A DNA stretch of 64,000 bases from Clostridium tertium. Lineage in GTDB: Bacteria > Bacillota > Clostridia > Clostridiales > Clostridiaceae. The stretch spans positions 1-64,000 of the forward strand of contig NZ_JAGGJY010000006.1 of assembly GCF_017873245.1 (NCBI RefSeq). Direction: 5' to 3'. The position numbers were made by a program, and so were the translations under genes. Position 1 is the stretch's first letter, and the number at the start of each line of letters is the position of its first letter. The notes under the pieces are model-generated. The model made no database searches. It was not told the DNA's origin and was given only the letters and a program-made list of their open reading frames with translations. Shown in pieces: positions 19,526-27,993 of the stretch.

Positions 19526-20718
19526 TAGTCAAATTCAATCAACAGTTTTGATACACAAAGAGCAGCAGCAGCTAAAGCACCATTATAGTTATTATATTCT
19601 TTAATTAAAATATCTTGTTTTTTATAGGATGATAGTAAATTAATGTTTTGATTTAAGAATTCATTTAATAGATTTTTTAATAAAGGTTCTTTGAATAATT
19701 CTCCATGAATTACTATTTTATTTGCATCAATCAACATGGATAAATTATTAATTGTAATTGAAAGATATTTAATTGCAGAGTGAAGTATATTTATTACACC
19801 TTCATCTCCTAAGCTATATGCTTTTAATACTGTTTCTATTGTTATTTTATTTTTATCTGTAACTAATTGTTTTAGATATGTAATCTCAGAGTTCTCAAAA
19901 AGTATTTGAGACTTTTTAATAATCCAAGCTTCACTACCATAGGTTTGTAAGCAGCCTCTTTTACCACATTCACATAATTCTCCATCTGGATGAACAACTA
20001 TATGTCTTATTTCACCAACAAGAAAGTTATCTTTAGCATAAAGTTTACCATTGTACATATATGAGCAAAACATTCCTCTGCTAACATGGAAAAATATAAA
20101 GTTACTATCAGTACCAGTAAAGCTAAATAATCTTTCTGCTAATGTCATGCATTTAACGTTGTTTTCAAAGTAAATTGGTAAATTAATGTTGTCTAACAGA
20201 ACTTTAATATTGAAGTTTTTCCAAAAATTATTGTTACTTATTATTTTTTTCTCATTTTCATCAAAATGACCAGGAAGTGCTATTCCAATTCCTTTTGGAT
20301 TATATTCTTCGCAGGATTTAATAAATTCTTTTAGTTCATTAATATAAAATTCTTCAGTTAAAGTATCAGAAAAATCATAAGTATCTGCTAAGATAGTTTT
20401 TTCTTTAAAAGTTTTTCCCATATTATCAGTTAGACAAAATGATATATACTTTGGAGATAATTCAGTACCTATATAAAAACTATAATTAGAGGATATACCT
20501 AATAATATCTTTTTTCGACCAGATTTATTTTCTTCTGGGACAACTTCTCCGATTTCATGAATAAGGTTTTCTTGTATCATGTAACCAGTAATTTCGCTAA
20601 CTGTTGCAGGAGTAATTCCAGTTTCATTTGAAATATCAATTCTAGAAATAGGTCCTTTAGCATATATTTTATCTAAAATTTTAAATCGTAATTTTTGTTG
20701 GTTTTTTGTAAGTTTCAT
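19525..20718 (-). CDS. ROK-family transcriptional repressor (NagC/XylR type)
   Basis: Sugar-responsive DNA-binding regulator. Residues about 10-70 form a winged helix-turn-helix (PISRIDISNETGITPATVSEITGYM). The rest is a ROK sugar-kinase-like fold with the zinc motif CECGKRGC. The kinase ATP-binding DxGxT motif is not obvious, as expected for a regulator. At 397 residues it is typical of the XylR/NagC branch. It is divergent from the PTS operon starting at 20965 and very probably represses it, with the PTS substrate or its phosphate as inducer. A 20-base perfect palindrome in the shared intergenic region is a candidate operator. Confidence 0.88.
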   Translation of the reverse strand: MKLTKNQQKLRFKILDKIYAKGPISRIDISNETGITPATVSEITGYMIQENLIHEIGEVVPEENKSGRKKILLGISSNYSFYIGTELSPKYISFCLTDNMGKTFKEKTILADTYDFSDTLTEEFYINELKEFIKSCEEYNPKGIGIALPGHFDENEKKIISNNNFWKNFNIKVLLDNINLPIYFENNVKCMTLAERLFSFTGTDSNFIFFHVSRGMFCSYMYNGKLYAKDNFLVGEIRHIVVHPDGELCECGKRGCLQTYGSEAWIIKKSQILFENSEITYLKQLVTDKNKITIETVLKAYSLGDEGVINILHSAIKYLSITINNLSMLIDANKIVIHGELFKEPLLKNLLNEFLNQNINLLSSYKKQDILIKEYNNYNGALAAAALCVSKLLIEFD

Positions 20719-20836
20719 AATACTTCTTTAATACCCTCCTTCCTAATATAATAATATTATATAACATTAATTATAATTTATAAACAATTAAACTTATTTT
20801 ATAATAAATTTAATTGAAGTTAATTATAAAATATTA

Positions 20837-20865
20837 TTGACACACCATATTTTTTAATATATTTA
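20837..20865 (+). promoter_or_regulatory. Promoter of the PTS operon
   Basis: TTGACA at 20837-20842 is a consensus -35. Seventeen bases later comes TATTTA (20860-20865), a weak -10; TATATT at 15-base spacing overlaps it. It lies about 100 bases upstream of the EIIC start in the ROK/PTS divergent region. Confidence 0.5.
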
Positions 20866-20870
20866 TTAAT

Positions 20871-20890
20871 TAATAAATAATTATTTATTA
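20871..20890. promoter_or_regulatory. Palindrome, candidate ROK operator
   Basis: Arms TAATAAATAA and TTATTTATTA form a perfect 20-base inverted repeat just downstream of the predicted PTS promoter. Gram-positive XylR/ROK regulators bind AT-rich palindromes, so the location suits a repressor site. The region is extremely AT-rich, so chance is possible. Confidence 0.45.
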
Positions 20891-20902
20891 TTAATCTACC
20901 TT

Positions 20903-20918
20903 ATGAAAATGTTTTAAT
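20903..20918 (+). promoter_or_regulatory. Possible CcpA cre-like site
   Basis: ATGAAAATGTTTTAAT resembles a catabolite responsive element (TGAAAnCGnTTTCA type) with a degenerate centre and right end. It sits between the PTS promoter and the EIIC start, where CcpA repression would act. The match is weak. Confidence 0.3.
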
Positions 20919-20964
20919 AAGTTATATAAGTTATTTTTTATAATTAATTAAAGGAGAGGTTATT

Positions 20965-22284
20965 ATGAAAAAACTAAATGAGTTTCTTGAAGAAAAAATG
21001 TTGCCTATAGCTGCTAAGTTAGGGGCAAACAAAGTATTAATTTCAATACGTGATGGTATAACATTAAGTATGCCACTAATTATTATTGGTTCGTTATTCA
21101 TGATAATAGCAAGTTTTCCAGTTAAAGCATGGACTGATTGGTTGACAGCGGTAGGAATTGATACTTATTTATGGAAGGGTGTAGATGGGAGTTTCGGATT
21201 AATGGGTCTAGTAGCAAGTTTTGGAATTGCAAATAGTTTAGCTCGTCAAAATAAAGTTGATGGAGTTTCAGCCGGTATTATAGCATTATCATCTTTTATC
21301 ATTGTTACACCTTTTGTAAGTGGTGAGACAGGTACAGGCATTCCAGTTGGCTACATGGGAAGTAAAGGTTTATTTGTAGCTATGATTCTTGGTATTGTTT
21401 CAGCTTTAATTTTTAGCTGGTTTATAAAACGTAATATTCAAATTAAATTACCAGATTCTGTTCCACCTGCAGTAGCTAGAAGTTTTAGTGCTTTAATTCC
21501 AGGTGCAGCTATTATAACTTTATGGTTAGTTGTTTTTGCGATTCTTGATAGAGTTAATATTGGTAATATTCATGATTTAATGATGATAATTTTAGGAAAA
21601 CCACTAGGATTACTTGGTAATAACATATTTGGAACAATTATTGCAATTCTATTAAATAGTTTATTCTGGTTCGTTGGTATTCATGGAGGAAACGTTGTAA
21701 ACAGTATTCTCCAACCTATTTGGTTAATGAATTCAGATGCAAACCGTTTATTATTCCAAGCTGATAGTGCAGCTAATTTACCAAATATTATTACACTACC
21801 ATTTATAGATAATTTTGTATATATGGGTGGCGGTGGAGCTACAATTGGGTTAGTAATTGTTATTGCGATTATTGCTAGACGTAGAAATGCAAGTAAAATG
21901 ACTAAAGCTATGGCACCATTAACTTTAACACCGGGGATATTTAATATTAATGAACCTGCTATGTTTGGTTTACCAATAGTAATGAATGTTTCATTAATAA
22001 TACCATTTATTTTAGCACCAGTAGCAAATGCGATAATATCATATGTGGCAATGGCTTCGGGGTTAGTTGCAAAAACTACAGGTATAACAGTTTCTTGGAC
22101 AATGCCACCAATTCTTAGTGGATTCCTTACAACTGGAAATCATATAAGCGGAGCTGTATTGCAAATAGTATGTATACTTGTAGACGTAGCAATTTATTGG
22201 TTCTTCTATAAAGCAGTTGAAAAGCAAAACTTAGCTTTAGAAGCAGCTGAGGAAGTTGAAGTTAATAATAACATAATGGGTTAA
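20965..22284 (+). CDS. PTS lactose/cellobiose-family EIIC permease
   Basis: Membrane channel of a phosphoenolpyruvate-dependent sugar transporter of the Lac family. Its 439 residues are mostly hydrophobic with about ten transmembrane segments. Family motifs include FWFVGIHGGNVV and FNINEPAMFGLPIVMN, the substrate-binding signature of CelB/LacE/ChbC-type IIC domains. EIIB and EIIA are separate genes downstream, so this is a complete split system together with the TIM-barrel-like protein between them. AAAGGAGAGG precedes the ATG. The sugar cannot be named: there is no phospho-glycosidase in the operon to hint at a disaccharide. Confidence 0.9.
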   Translation: MKKLNEFLEEKMLPIAAKLGANKVLISIRDGITLSMPLIIIGSLFMIIASFPVKAWTDWLTAVGIDTYLWKGVDGSFGLMGLVASFGIANSLARQNKVDGVSAGIIALSSFIIVTPFVSGETGTGIPVGYMGSKGLFVAMILGIVSALIFSWFIKRNIQIKLPDSVPPAVARSFSALIPGAAIITLWLVVFAILDRVNIGNIHDLMMIILGKPLGLLGNNIFGTIIAILLNSLFWFVGIHGGNVVNSILQPIWLMNSDANRLLFQADSAANLPNIITLPFIDNFVYMGGGGATIGLVIVIAIIARRRNASKMTKAMAPLTLTPGIFNINEPAMFGLPIVMNVSLIIPFILAPVANAIISYVAMASGLVAKTTGITVSWTMPPILSGFLTTGNHISGAVLQIVCILVDVAIYWFFYKAVEKQNLALEAAEEVEVNNNIMG

Positions 22285-22441
22285 TTTATTTATAATAATT
22301 AAATGAAAAATATAAAAAATTAGAATTAAATTAGTTATTTAAATAAGTGATAAACGATTTAAATAAAGATCAGTAAATAGTTAAATAAAAACAGTAAATT
22401 AAATAAATACAATAATTTAAATGATTTTTGGAGGAGTAATT

Positions 22442-23341
22442 ATGGGTAAAAGATTAATTAGTGCAAATGCTTCGGAGATACTAAATATGACCGCAGCTGA
22501 ATTAAAACAAAGTATTAAAGCTAGTGAAGGGAGAACCATTCTTTCAGAGAATGTGGCACCAAGAGAATCCTTTATCGGTGATATTACTAACTCTGAAATT
22601 GCTAGGGCTTTCGGAGCAGATTTAATTTTACTTAATGGGGTAGATGTTTTGAATCCATATATTTTTGGATTAGATATGAAAGAAGGAAATTTTGTGGATC
22701 AATTACATCGTTTAGTAGGACGACCAATAGGAGTAAACTTAGAACCAGTAGATTTAGATGCAGATATGGCAGAAGATATTTTAACTATCAGCAAAGGTAG
22801 ACAAGCTAATTTAGAAACAATTCAAGAAATTGAAAAACTTGGTATGGACTTTGTTTGCTTTACTGGAAATCCTGGTACAGGAGTTACAAATTCACAAATA
22901 GAAAAAACAATTCATCTAGCAAAAGAACATTTTTCAGGATTAATTATTGCAGGCAAAATGCATGGAGCTGGTGTTAACGAGCCAGTTGCAGACATAAAGG
23001 CAGTAGAAAAGTTTATTGAGGCAGGTGCAGATATTATTTTAGTTCCTGCAGTTGGAACAGTACCAGGATTTGATGATTCAGAATTAAAAGAAGTAGTTAA
23101 AGTAGCACATAGTAAAGGTGCACTTGTATTAACTGCAATAGGTACTAGTCAAGAAAGTTCTGATGAAGATACTATTAAACAAATTGCAATTCGCAATAAA
23201 ATTTGTGGCGTAGATATTCAACATATTGGTGATGCAGGTTATGGTGGAGTTGCACCTTTTGAAAATATTTTTGCTATGAGTAAGGCAATTCGTGGTGTTC
23301 GTCATACTGTATCAATGATTGCTCGTTCAATTAATCGCTAA
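22442..23341 (+). CDS. PTS-operon TIM-barrel-like protein of unknown function
   Basis: A 299-residue soluble protein. Repeating strand/turn units (GADLILLNG, PIGVNLEP, MDFVCFTGNPGTGV, GLIIAGKMHGAG, GADIILVPAVG, GALVLTAIGTS, GVDIQHIGDAGYGG) fit a TIM barrel related to phosphate-binding aldolase/isomerase families. Similar proteins occur in PTS operons of Firmicutes and are often vaguely named (possibly Pfam DUF7916; uncertain). The start is ATG 22442, eight bases after GGAGGAG; an upstream in-frame ATG at 22421 lacks a site. Since no other catabolic gene is present, it is the best candidate for the enzyme acting on the phosphorylated sugar (inference). 157 AT-rich bases separate it from EIIC. 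Confidence 0.75.
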   Translation: MGKRLISANASEILNMTAAELKQSIKASEGRTILSENVAPRESFIGDITNSEIARAFGADLILLNGVDVLNPYIFGLDMKEGNFVDQLHRLVGRPIGVNLEPVDLDADMAEDILTISKGRQANLETIQEIEKLGMDFVCFTGNPGTGVTNSQIEKTIHLAKEHFSGLIIAGKMHGAGVNEPVADIKAVEKFIEAGADIILVPAVGTVPGFDDSELKEVVKVAHSKGALVLTAIGTSQESSDEDTIKQIAIRNKICGVDIQHIGDAGYGGVAPFENIFAMSKAIRGVRHTVSMIARSINR

Positions 23342-23376
23342 TCATTTGAATAAAATAGACGATAATTAAAATATAC

Positions 23377-23408
23377 GGAAGGTTAGTTTTAATTTTAACT
23401 TACCTTCC
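23377..23408 (+). other. Intercistronic hairpin between TIM-barrel gene and EIIB
   Basis: Arms GGAAGGTTAGTT (23377-23388) and AACTTACCTTCC (23397-23408) pair with one mismatch. No T-run follows. It may tune message stability or partial termination before the small PTS subunits. Confidence 0.5.
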
Positions 23409-23465
23409 TATATTACTAAATTTACAGAGATTTTAGTAATAAAATTATAAAAGGGGTGTATAAGA

Positions 23466-23783
23466 ATGAAAAAAACAATTATGTTAGTATGTGCAGCTGG
23501 AATGAGCACAAGTTTAATGGTTACTAAAATGCAAAAAGCGGCGGAAGCTAAAGGTATTGAGGCTGATATATTTGCTGTTTCAGCTAGCGAAGCAGATAGT
23601 TATTTAAATGAGAAGAAAGTTGATGTATTGCTTTTAGGGCCACAAGTACGTTTTATGAAAAAACAATTTGAAGAAAAGGTTGCACCATTAGGTATTGGAT
23701 TAGATGTAATACAAATGACAGATTACGGTATGATGAATGGAGAAAAAGTATTGGATCAAGCTATAAGATTAATTAAGAATTAG
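23466..23783 (+). CDS. PTS lactose/cellobiose-family EIIB
   Basis: Cytosolic phosphotransfer subunit that passes phosphate from EIIA to the incoming sugar. It is 105 residues long with the N-terminal MLVCAAGMSTS motif carrying the phosphorylated cysteine at C9, then VLLLGPQV and a C-terminal MNGEKVLDQA helix typical of ChbB/CelA-type IIB. It follows the hairpin at 23377 and precedes EIIA by 36 bases, within the same rightward operon as the EIIC. Confidence 0.93.
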   Translation: MKKTIMLVCAAGMSTSLMVTKMQKAAEAKGIEADIFAVSASEADSYLNEKKVDVLLLGPQVRFMKKQFEEKVAPLGIGLDVIQMTDYGMMNGEKVLDQAIRLIKN

Positions 23784-23819
23784 TTTGTAAAGCAATTACT
23801 TTTAAAAGGAGTGTTAATT

Positions 23820-24140
23820 TTGGAAGAACAAGAAAATTTACAAGTAGTTATGGAGTTAATTATGTATGGAGGAGATGCTAAAAGTAATGCTATGGAAGCT
23901 ATCCAAGCTGCAAAAGATAGAGATTTTGAATTAGCTAAAGCTAAAATTTCTGCTGCAGAAGCTTCATTATTAAAGGCACATCATTCTCAAACAGCAATGT
24001 TAGCTAAGGAAGCTCAAGGTAATAAAACTGAAATTACATTATTGATGGTACATGGTCAAGATCACTTAATGACTTCAATGGCATTTACAGATTTAGCAAA
24101 GGAATTTGTTGAAGTTTATAAACGTATGAACGAAAAGTAA
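23820..24140 (+). CDS. PTS lactose/cellobiose-family EIIA
   Basis: Receives phosphate from HPr and hands it to the EIIB. It is a three-helix trimeric protein of 106 residues with the family pattern GGDAKSNAMEAIQAAKDRDF, AHHSQT and the active-site HGQDHLM segment (H78). The start is taken as TTG 23820, eight bases after AAAAGGAG; the in-frame GTG at 23811 overlaps that site. It is the last gene of the operon and is followed 35 bases later by a strong terminator. Confidence 0.92.
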   Translation: MEEQENLQVVMELIMYGGDAKSNAMEAIQAAKDRDFELAKAKISAAEASLLKAHHSQTAMLAKEAQGNKTEITLLMVHGQDHLMTSMAFTDLAKEFVEVYKRMNEK

Positions 24141-24174
24141 TGTACACGACTAAGAATATATTTTTATATAAAAG

Positions 24175-24214
24175 CCCATAGTAGAATACTATATTTGTTC
24201 TACTATGGGTTTTT
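24175..24214 (+). terminator. Terminator of the PTS operon
   Basis: Arms CCCATAGTAGAA (24175-24186) and TTCTACTATGGG (24198-24209) are perfectly complementary and followed by TTTTT. The arm shares CCCATAGTA with the terminator at 19481, so both ends of the ROK/PTS module carry sister hairpins. Confidence 0.9.
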
Positions 24215-24368
24215 ATAATTTATAAGTAAAAAATATGTTAAGTGTTTTAGATTAATTTAATAGTAGTAAAGGCAGGGCAAAGCTTAAGTTAAAAAGTGTT
24301 AAAACTTCCTAATTTTAAAATTTATTAATATATAATTCACTTGTAAGAAGAGTAAGGGGGGATTTATA

Positions 24369-24767
24369 GATGAAACATATACTATAGTTAAATCTCTTGA
24401 TAAATCTAATTTAATTGATTTAATTAAGAATGCGGAAGAAAAGATTAAATCAGATTATACACACTCAACTTGGGCTATTTTTGAAGGAGCACTTACCAAT
24501 GCAAAGGCTATATTAAATCAAGCTGATGCAACATCAGAAATAATTACTAAGGTTTATACAGATTTAAATACATTTATGAATTCACTTGTATTACAAGGAA
24601 ATAAAAATAATTTAAATACTACTATTGAAGAAGCTATAAAAATTGCTGATAAAGCTGTTATAGGAACAAAAAATGGCAATTATAAAGAAGAGGACAAAGA
24701 AGTATTTTTAGCAGCTATAAATGAAGCTAAGATGGTACTTTTCTCAGATGATGCTAGTCAAACTTAA
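24369..24767 (+). pseudogene. FIVAR-domain remnant of a large surface protein
   Basis: The frame reads DETYTIVKSLDKSNLIDLI, an AEEKIKSDYTHSTWAIFEGAL helix pair, and a second helix set ending FSDDASQT and stop. This is the helical FIVAR pattern (LxxxIxxAExxxxxxYTxxSWxxFxxALxxAxxVL) that ends many clostridial secreted glycosidases. No start codon precedes it in frame. An AGGGGGG ribosome site and ATG at 24370 open a different frame that stops after five codons, as if a promoter and start were joined to the tail of a long gene by deletion. It is annotated as a decayed fragment; the ATG at 24576 would give only 63 residues. Confidence 0.55.
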
Positions 24768-24860
24768 CTATTAATTTATAAATTATGCGTAATTAATTAT
24801 ACTTAGTAGTTTGTAAGAAATTGCATCAATAATTATTTATTATCAATCTGGGGGATTGTT

Positions 24861-25070
24861 ATGATAACAGAGGTATTTAAAAGTAATAAGAAGATTAAAA
24901 GGCATATTATTGCATCATTTATTATTATTTTGTTCTTTGTGTTCTTATACTTTTTCAATGGAATAGAAAAGATAGAATTAATTAATAGTGCTGGTACAAG
25001 CTATGAAAAGGCTATTGTTGTAGAAATTGTAGAGGATAATATACAAGAAGATGGACAAAGATCCAAATAA
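24861..25070 (+). pseudogene. N-terminal fragment of a YibE/F-like membrane protein
   Basis: Starting at an ATG preceded by GGGGG, 69 residues encode a short basic N-terminus, one transmembrane helix (IIASFIIILFFVFLYFF) and SAGTSYEKAIVVEIVEDNIQEDGQRS. This matches, as I remember the family, the start of YibE/F-like proteins, which run to about 350-400 residues with many membrane passes. Here the protein ends abruptly and the next frame belongs to an unrelated regulator. It is therefore a fragment made by deletion. It might still be translated as a small membrane protein. Confidence 0.5.
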
Positions 25071-25362
25071 AATAGAAAAGATATTTACATTAAAAGATAA
25101 AAGCGCTAAGAAAAACTATTTTAGTGTTATGGAAGACATGCAAAGAGAGTATATGGATGTTACAAATATGATAATTAAACATGCTGCAAATGAATTGAAA
25201 TGTGAATTAAATGATAATATTTTTATTTCATTAATTGATCATATATCTTTTGCCATAGAAAGATATAATAAAGGAGTAATCTTACAAAATAGATTGTTAT
25301 GGGAATTTAAAAAGTTTTATCCAGAAGAATTTAAAATCAATACAATTAATGAATATATATAA
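25051..25362 (+). pseudogene. Fragment of a BglG/LicT-type antiterminator (PRD1 only)
   Basis: The 103 residues fit the first PTS-regulation domain of LicT/BglG antiterminators: NKIEKIFTLKDKS, DVTNMIIKHAANELKCELNDNIFISLIDHISFAIERYNKG and LLWEFKKFYPEEF, with the regulatory histidine in DHISFA. The N-terminal RNA-binding domain (about 55 residues) and PRD2 are missing. It overlaps the end of the YibE/F fragment at the apparent junction near 25060. It cannot act as an antiterminator in this form. Confidence 0.65.
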
Positions 25363-25567
25363 TGAATAATATTAATTTGAATTAAATACAATATATGCTA
25401 AAATAAACTTATAAGGGATTACTAAGTTGTAATAATAAATAAAATTTAAAAATCAATTAAATATAGTACAAATTAAAATACAGAAGTAATAAAAATATCA
25501 ATGAATAGCTAAATTTATAGGAGTATTGGGAAGAAAAAAATGTCTTAATAAAAGTAGAGGTGAGTTT

Positions 25568-26719
25568 TTGGAAGAAAATATGATTGAAAATAAGATGATA
25601 TATTTAGATCATGCAGCAACAACATCTATTAATGAAGAGGTTCTTAAAGAAATGATGCCGTATTTAACTAATCAGTATGGAAATCCATCTTCCATTTATA
25701 GTTTTGGACGGAAAAGTAAAAAAGCAATAGAAAAAGCAAGAGAGCAAATAGCAGCGACTATAAATGCTAAAAAGAGTGAAATTTACTTTACAAGTGGGGG
25801 AACAGAATCTGATAACTGGGCAATTAAGGGTATTGCTGGATATTATAAAAAGAAGGGGAAACACATAATTACTTCTTCAATAGAACATCATGCAGTTATC
25901 AATAGTTGTAAACGATTAGAAAAGGAGGGCTTTGAAATAAGCTATTTGCCAGTTGATAAGGATGGAAAAATATCAATTGAGGATTTAAAAAAATCTATAA
26001 GAAAAGATACTATTTTAATAAGTATCATGATGGCAAATAATGAAATAGGAACTATAGAGCCAATTGCAGAAATAGGGAAAATAGCTAGGGAAAAGGGAAT
26101 AATATTTCATACAGATGCAATACAAGCTGTTGGATGTATTACTATAGATGTTGAAGATTTACAAGTTGATTTATTATCAATATCAGCACATAAATTTTAT
26201 GGTCCAAAGGGGGTAGGAGCTTTATATATCAGAAAAGGTATAGGCATTGATTCTCTTATGGATGGTGGAGAGCAAGAAAAGGGAAAGCGTGGAAGCACAG
26301 AAAATGTTTCGTCTATTGTTGGTATTGGAAAGGCTATTGAATTAGCAAATAAAAACTTAATTGAATATCAAGAGAAGTTATGTTGCTTAAGAGATGAAGC
26401 TATAATTCAGATTTTAAAAAACATACCAAATACAAAATTGAATGGACATGCCATGGATAGATTACCTGGAAATGTTAACATCCTCTTTGAAGGAATGGAG
26501 GCAGAAACAATGATACTAAAGCTAGATAAAATGGGATTTGCAGTATCAAGTGGAGCAGCCTGTTCTTCAGGATTAACAGAGTCTTCACATGTACTTAAAG
26601 CAATAGGCTTATCTCATGAAAAGGCACAATGTTCACTTAGATTTACATTTGGAGAAGAAAATAATATAAAAGACGTAAAAAAATTAGTTGAAGCGCTAAA
26701 GAAAATTTATTTTAACTAA
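25568..26719 (+). CDS. Cysteine desulfurase (NifS/IscS family)
   Basis: PLP enzyme that removes sulfur from cysteine as a persulfide for Fe-S clusters, or for sulfuration of molybdenum cofactor or selenium metabolism. It shows YLDHAATT at the N-terminus, GTESDNWAIKG, the PLP lysine in SAHKFYGPKG (K209) and the mobile catalytic loop SSGAACSSG (C332). TTG 25568 is chosen because AGAGG lies seven bases upstream; ATG 25580 is the alternative. No iscU or other Fe-S assembly gene adjoins. The next gene is XdhC-like, which suggests a role in maturing a molybdenum hydroxylase rather than general Fe-S assembly (inference). Confidence 0.88.
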   Translation: MEENMIENKMIYLDHAATTSINEEVLKEMMPYLTNQYGNPSSIYSFGRKSKKAIEKAREQIAATINAKKSEIYFTSGGTESDNWAIKGIAGYYKKKGKHIITSSIEHHAVINSCKRLEKEGFEISYLPVDKDGKISIEDLKKSIRKDTILISIMMANNEIGTIEPIAEIGKIAREKGIIFHTDAIQAVGCITIDVEDLQVDLLSISAHKFYGPKGVGALYIRKGIGIDSLMDGGEQEKGKRGSTENVSSIVGIGKAIELANKNLIEYQEKLCCLRDEAIIQILKNIPNTKLNGHAMDRLPGNVNILFEGMEAETMILKLDKMGFAVSSGAACSSGLTESSHVLKAIGLSHEKAQCSLRFTFGEENNIKDVKKLVEALKKIYFN

Positions 26720-26745
26720 AAACTTATAAATTATTTACAATAAAA

Positions 26746-26810
26746 TGCTGAGAGATATTTTAGTGAAAATCACTTTTTACTCTTTAACTCTTTCACTATT
26801 TTGCTCAGCA
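26746..26810 (+). other. Long interrupted hairpin before xdhC
   Basis: TGCTGAG (26746-26752) pairs with CTCAGCA (26804-26810), and inside it AGTGAAA (26762-26768) pairs with TTTCACT (26791-26797). An asymmetric internal loop separates the stems. It lies 17 bases before the xdhC start, close to the GGGGG ribosome site, so it could control translation or termination of the second gene. It matches no riboswitch that I recognise. Confidence 0.5.
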
Positions 26811-26827
26811 AAATACAGGGGGATTAT

Positions 26828-27898
26828 ATGAGAAATACTTATGGAGAACTTATTAATGAATTGAAGGACAACCATAGCATGGTAATGATGACAAGGCTTT
26901 CATCTAAAAGGGGAAAGAAAATAGAAAAAATATTATTAGATTTAAATAAAGAGGACTTATTAGATATTGATGAAGATATGAAAAATGCAATAAATAAAGC
27001 AATAGATAAAAAGACTCCAGAACTTATCATACATAATGATGAAGAGCAAATTTTAATAGAGCCATTTTTTCCAGAAGCAAGATTAATTATCTTTGGAGGC
27101 GGAAATATTTCAGAGCATCTTGTGGATTTAGGAGCTAAAATTGGATTTAAGGTAACAGTTGTAGATGATAGATTATCCTATGCAAATAAAGAAAGGTTTC
27201 CATTAGCAACAGAAGTAATCTGTGAAAGCTTTGAAAATGTTTTTGAACAAATAAATGTAAATCAAAATGATTATGTAGCAATTGTTACAAGAGGACACAA
27301 ATATGATAAAGAATGTCTTAGAGCAGTTTTAAATATAAAACCAGAATATCTAGGAATGATAGGATCTAAGAGAAGAGTTCAAGGAATTAAAGATCAATTT
27401 AAAGAAGAAGGATATAGTGCAGAGCTATTAGATAAAATATGTTCTCCAATAGGATTCAGAATTGGGGGAATTACACCATTAGAAATTACAATATCTATTA
27501 TTTCTCAGATTATTGCACAAAAAAGGCTAGGTATATCAGATATGATAGCTTGTGCAAATGCTAAAAAAAGAACAAATTATTCTGATATGGATATTAAAGT
27601 CTTAGAAAACCTTGCAAAAGAAGATGAAGAAAGAAGAGCAATTGTTACAGTAACATCAACAAAGGGGTCTACACCAAGAGGAGCAGGAGCTAAAATGATT
27701 ATTTGGCAAAATGGGAAAACACTTGGAAGCATAGGCGGAGGATGTAGTGAAGGAGAGGTAATTTTTGCAGCAAGGGATTTAATAGAGGAAGTTGAAGAAG
27801 GAAGCTTTATGACAATGCAAGTTGATATGACAGGAGATGTAGCAGAAGATGAAGGAATGGTTTGTGGTGGGATAATGAATGTGCTTATAGAAGTATAA
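26828..27898 (+). CDS. XdhC/CoxI-family molybdenum hydroxylase accessory protein
   Basis: Chaperone-like factor that helps insert sulfurated molybdenum cofactor into xanthine-dehydrogenase-type enzymes. About residues 75-235 form the Rossmann domain (LIIFGGGNISEHLVDLGAKIGFKVTVVDD, VTRGHKYDKECLR, YLGMIGSKRRV). The last 110 residues are the XdhC/CoxI domain (TSTKGSTPRGAGAKMI, GSIGGGCSEGEVI). Rossmann first and CoxI last is the reverse of the classical XdhC order, but such proteins are familiar in clostridia. The start is ATG 26828 after GGGGG; an in-frame TTG at 26801 lies inside the upstream hairpin. No hydroxylase subunit gene is in the window. Confidence 0.85.
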   Translation: MRNTYGELINELKDNHSMVMMTRLSSKRGKKIEKILLDLNKEDLLDIDEDMKNAINKAIDKKTPELIIHNDEEQILIEPFFPEARLIIFGGGNISEHLVDLGAKIGFKVTVVDDRLSYANKERFPLATEVICESFENVFEQINVNQNDYVAIVTRGHKYDKECLRAVLNIKPEYLGMIGSKRRVQGIKDQFKEEGYSAELLDKICSPIGFRIGGITPLEITISIISQIIAQKRLGISDMIACANAKKRTNYSDMDIKVLENLAKEDEERRAIVTVTSTKGSTPRGAGAKMIIWQNGKTLGSIGGGCSEGEVIFAARDLIEEVEEGSFMTMQVDMTGDVAEDEGMVCGGIMNVLIEV

Positions 27899-27993
27899 TA
27901 AATCATTTCTTTACTCTTTATTTTATAATTAATTAAAGTTATATATTATTTCAAAAACTAAGAAATACAAGTGTTTTTTAATTTAAATCGTAG

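Noticed and set aside
22285..22441. Possible array of TTTAAATAA-like repeats between EIIC and the barrel gene
   Set aside because: Spacing is irregular and the composition is nearly pure A/T, so chance similarity is likely.
27577..27906. 109-codon minus-strand open frame opposite xdhC
   Set aside because: Shadow of the XdhC/CoxI domain, which is clear on the plus strand.
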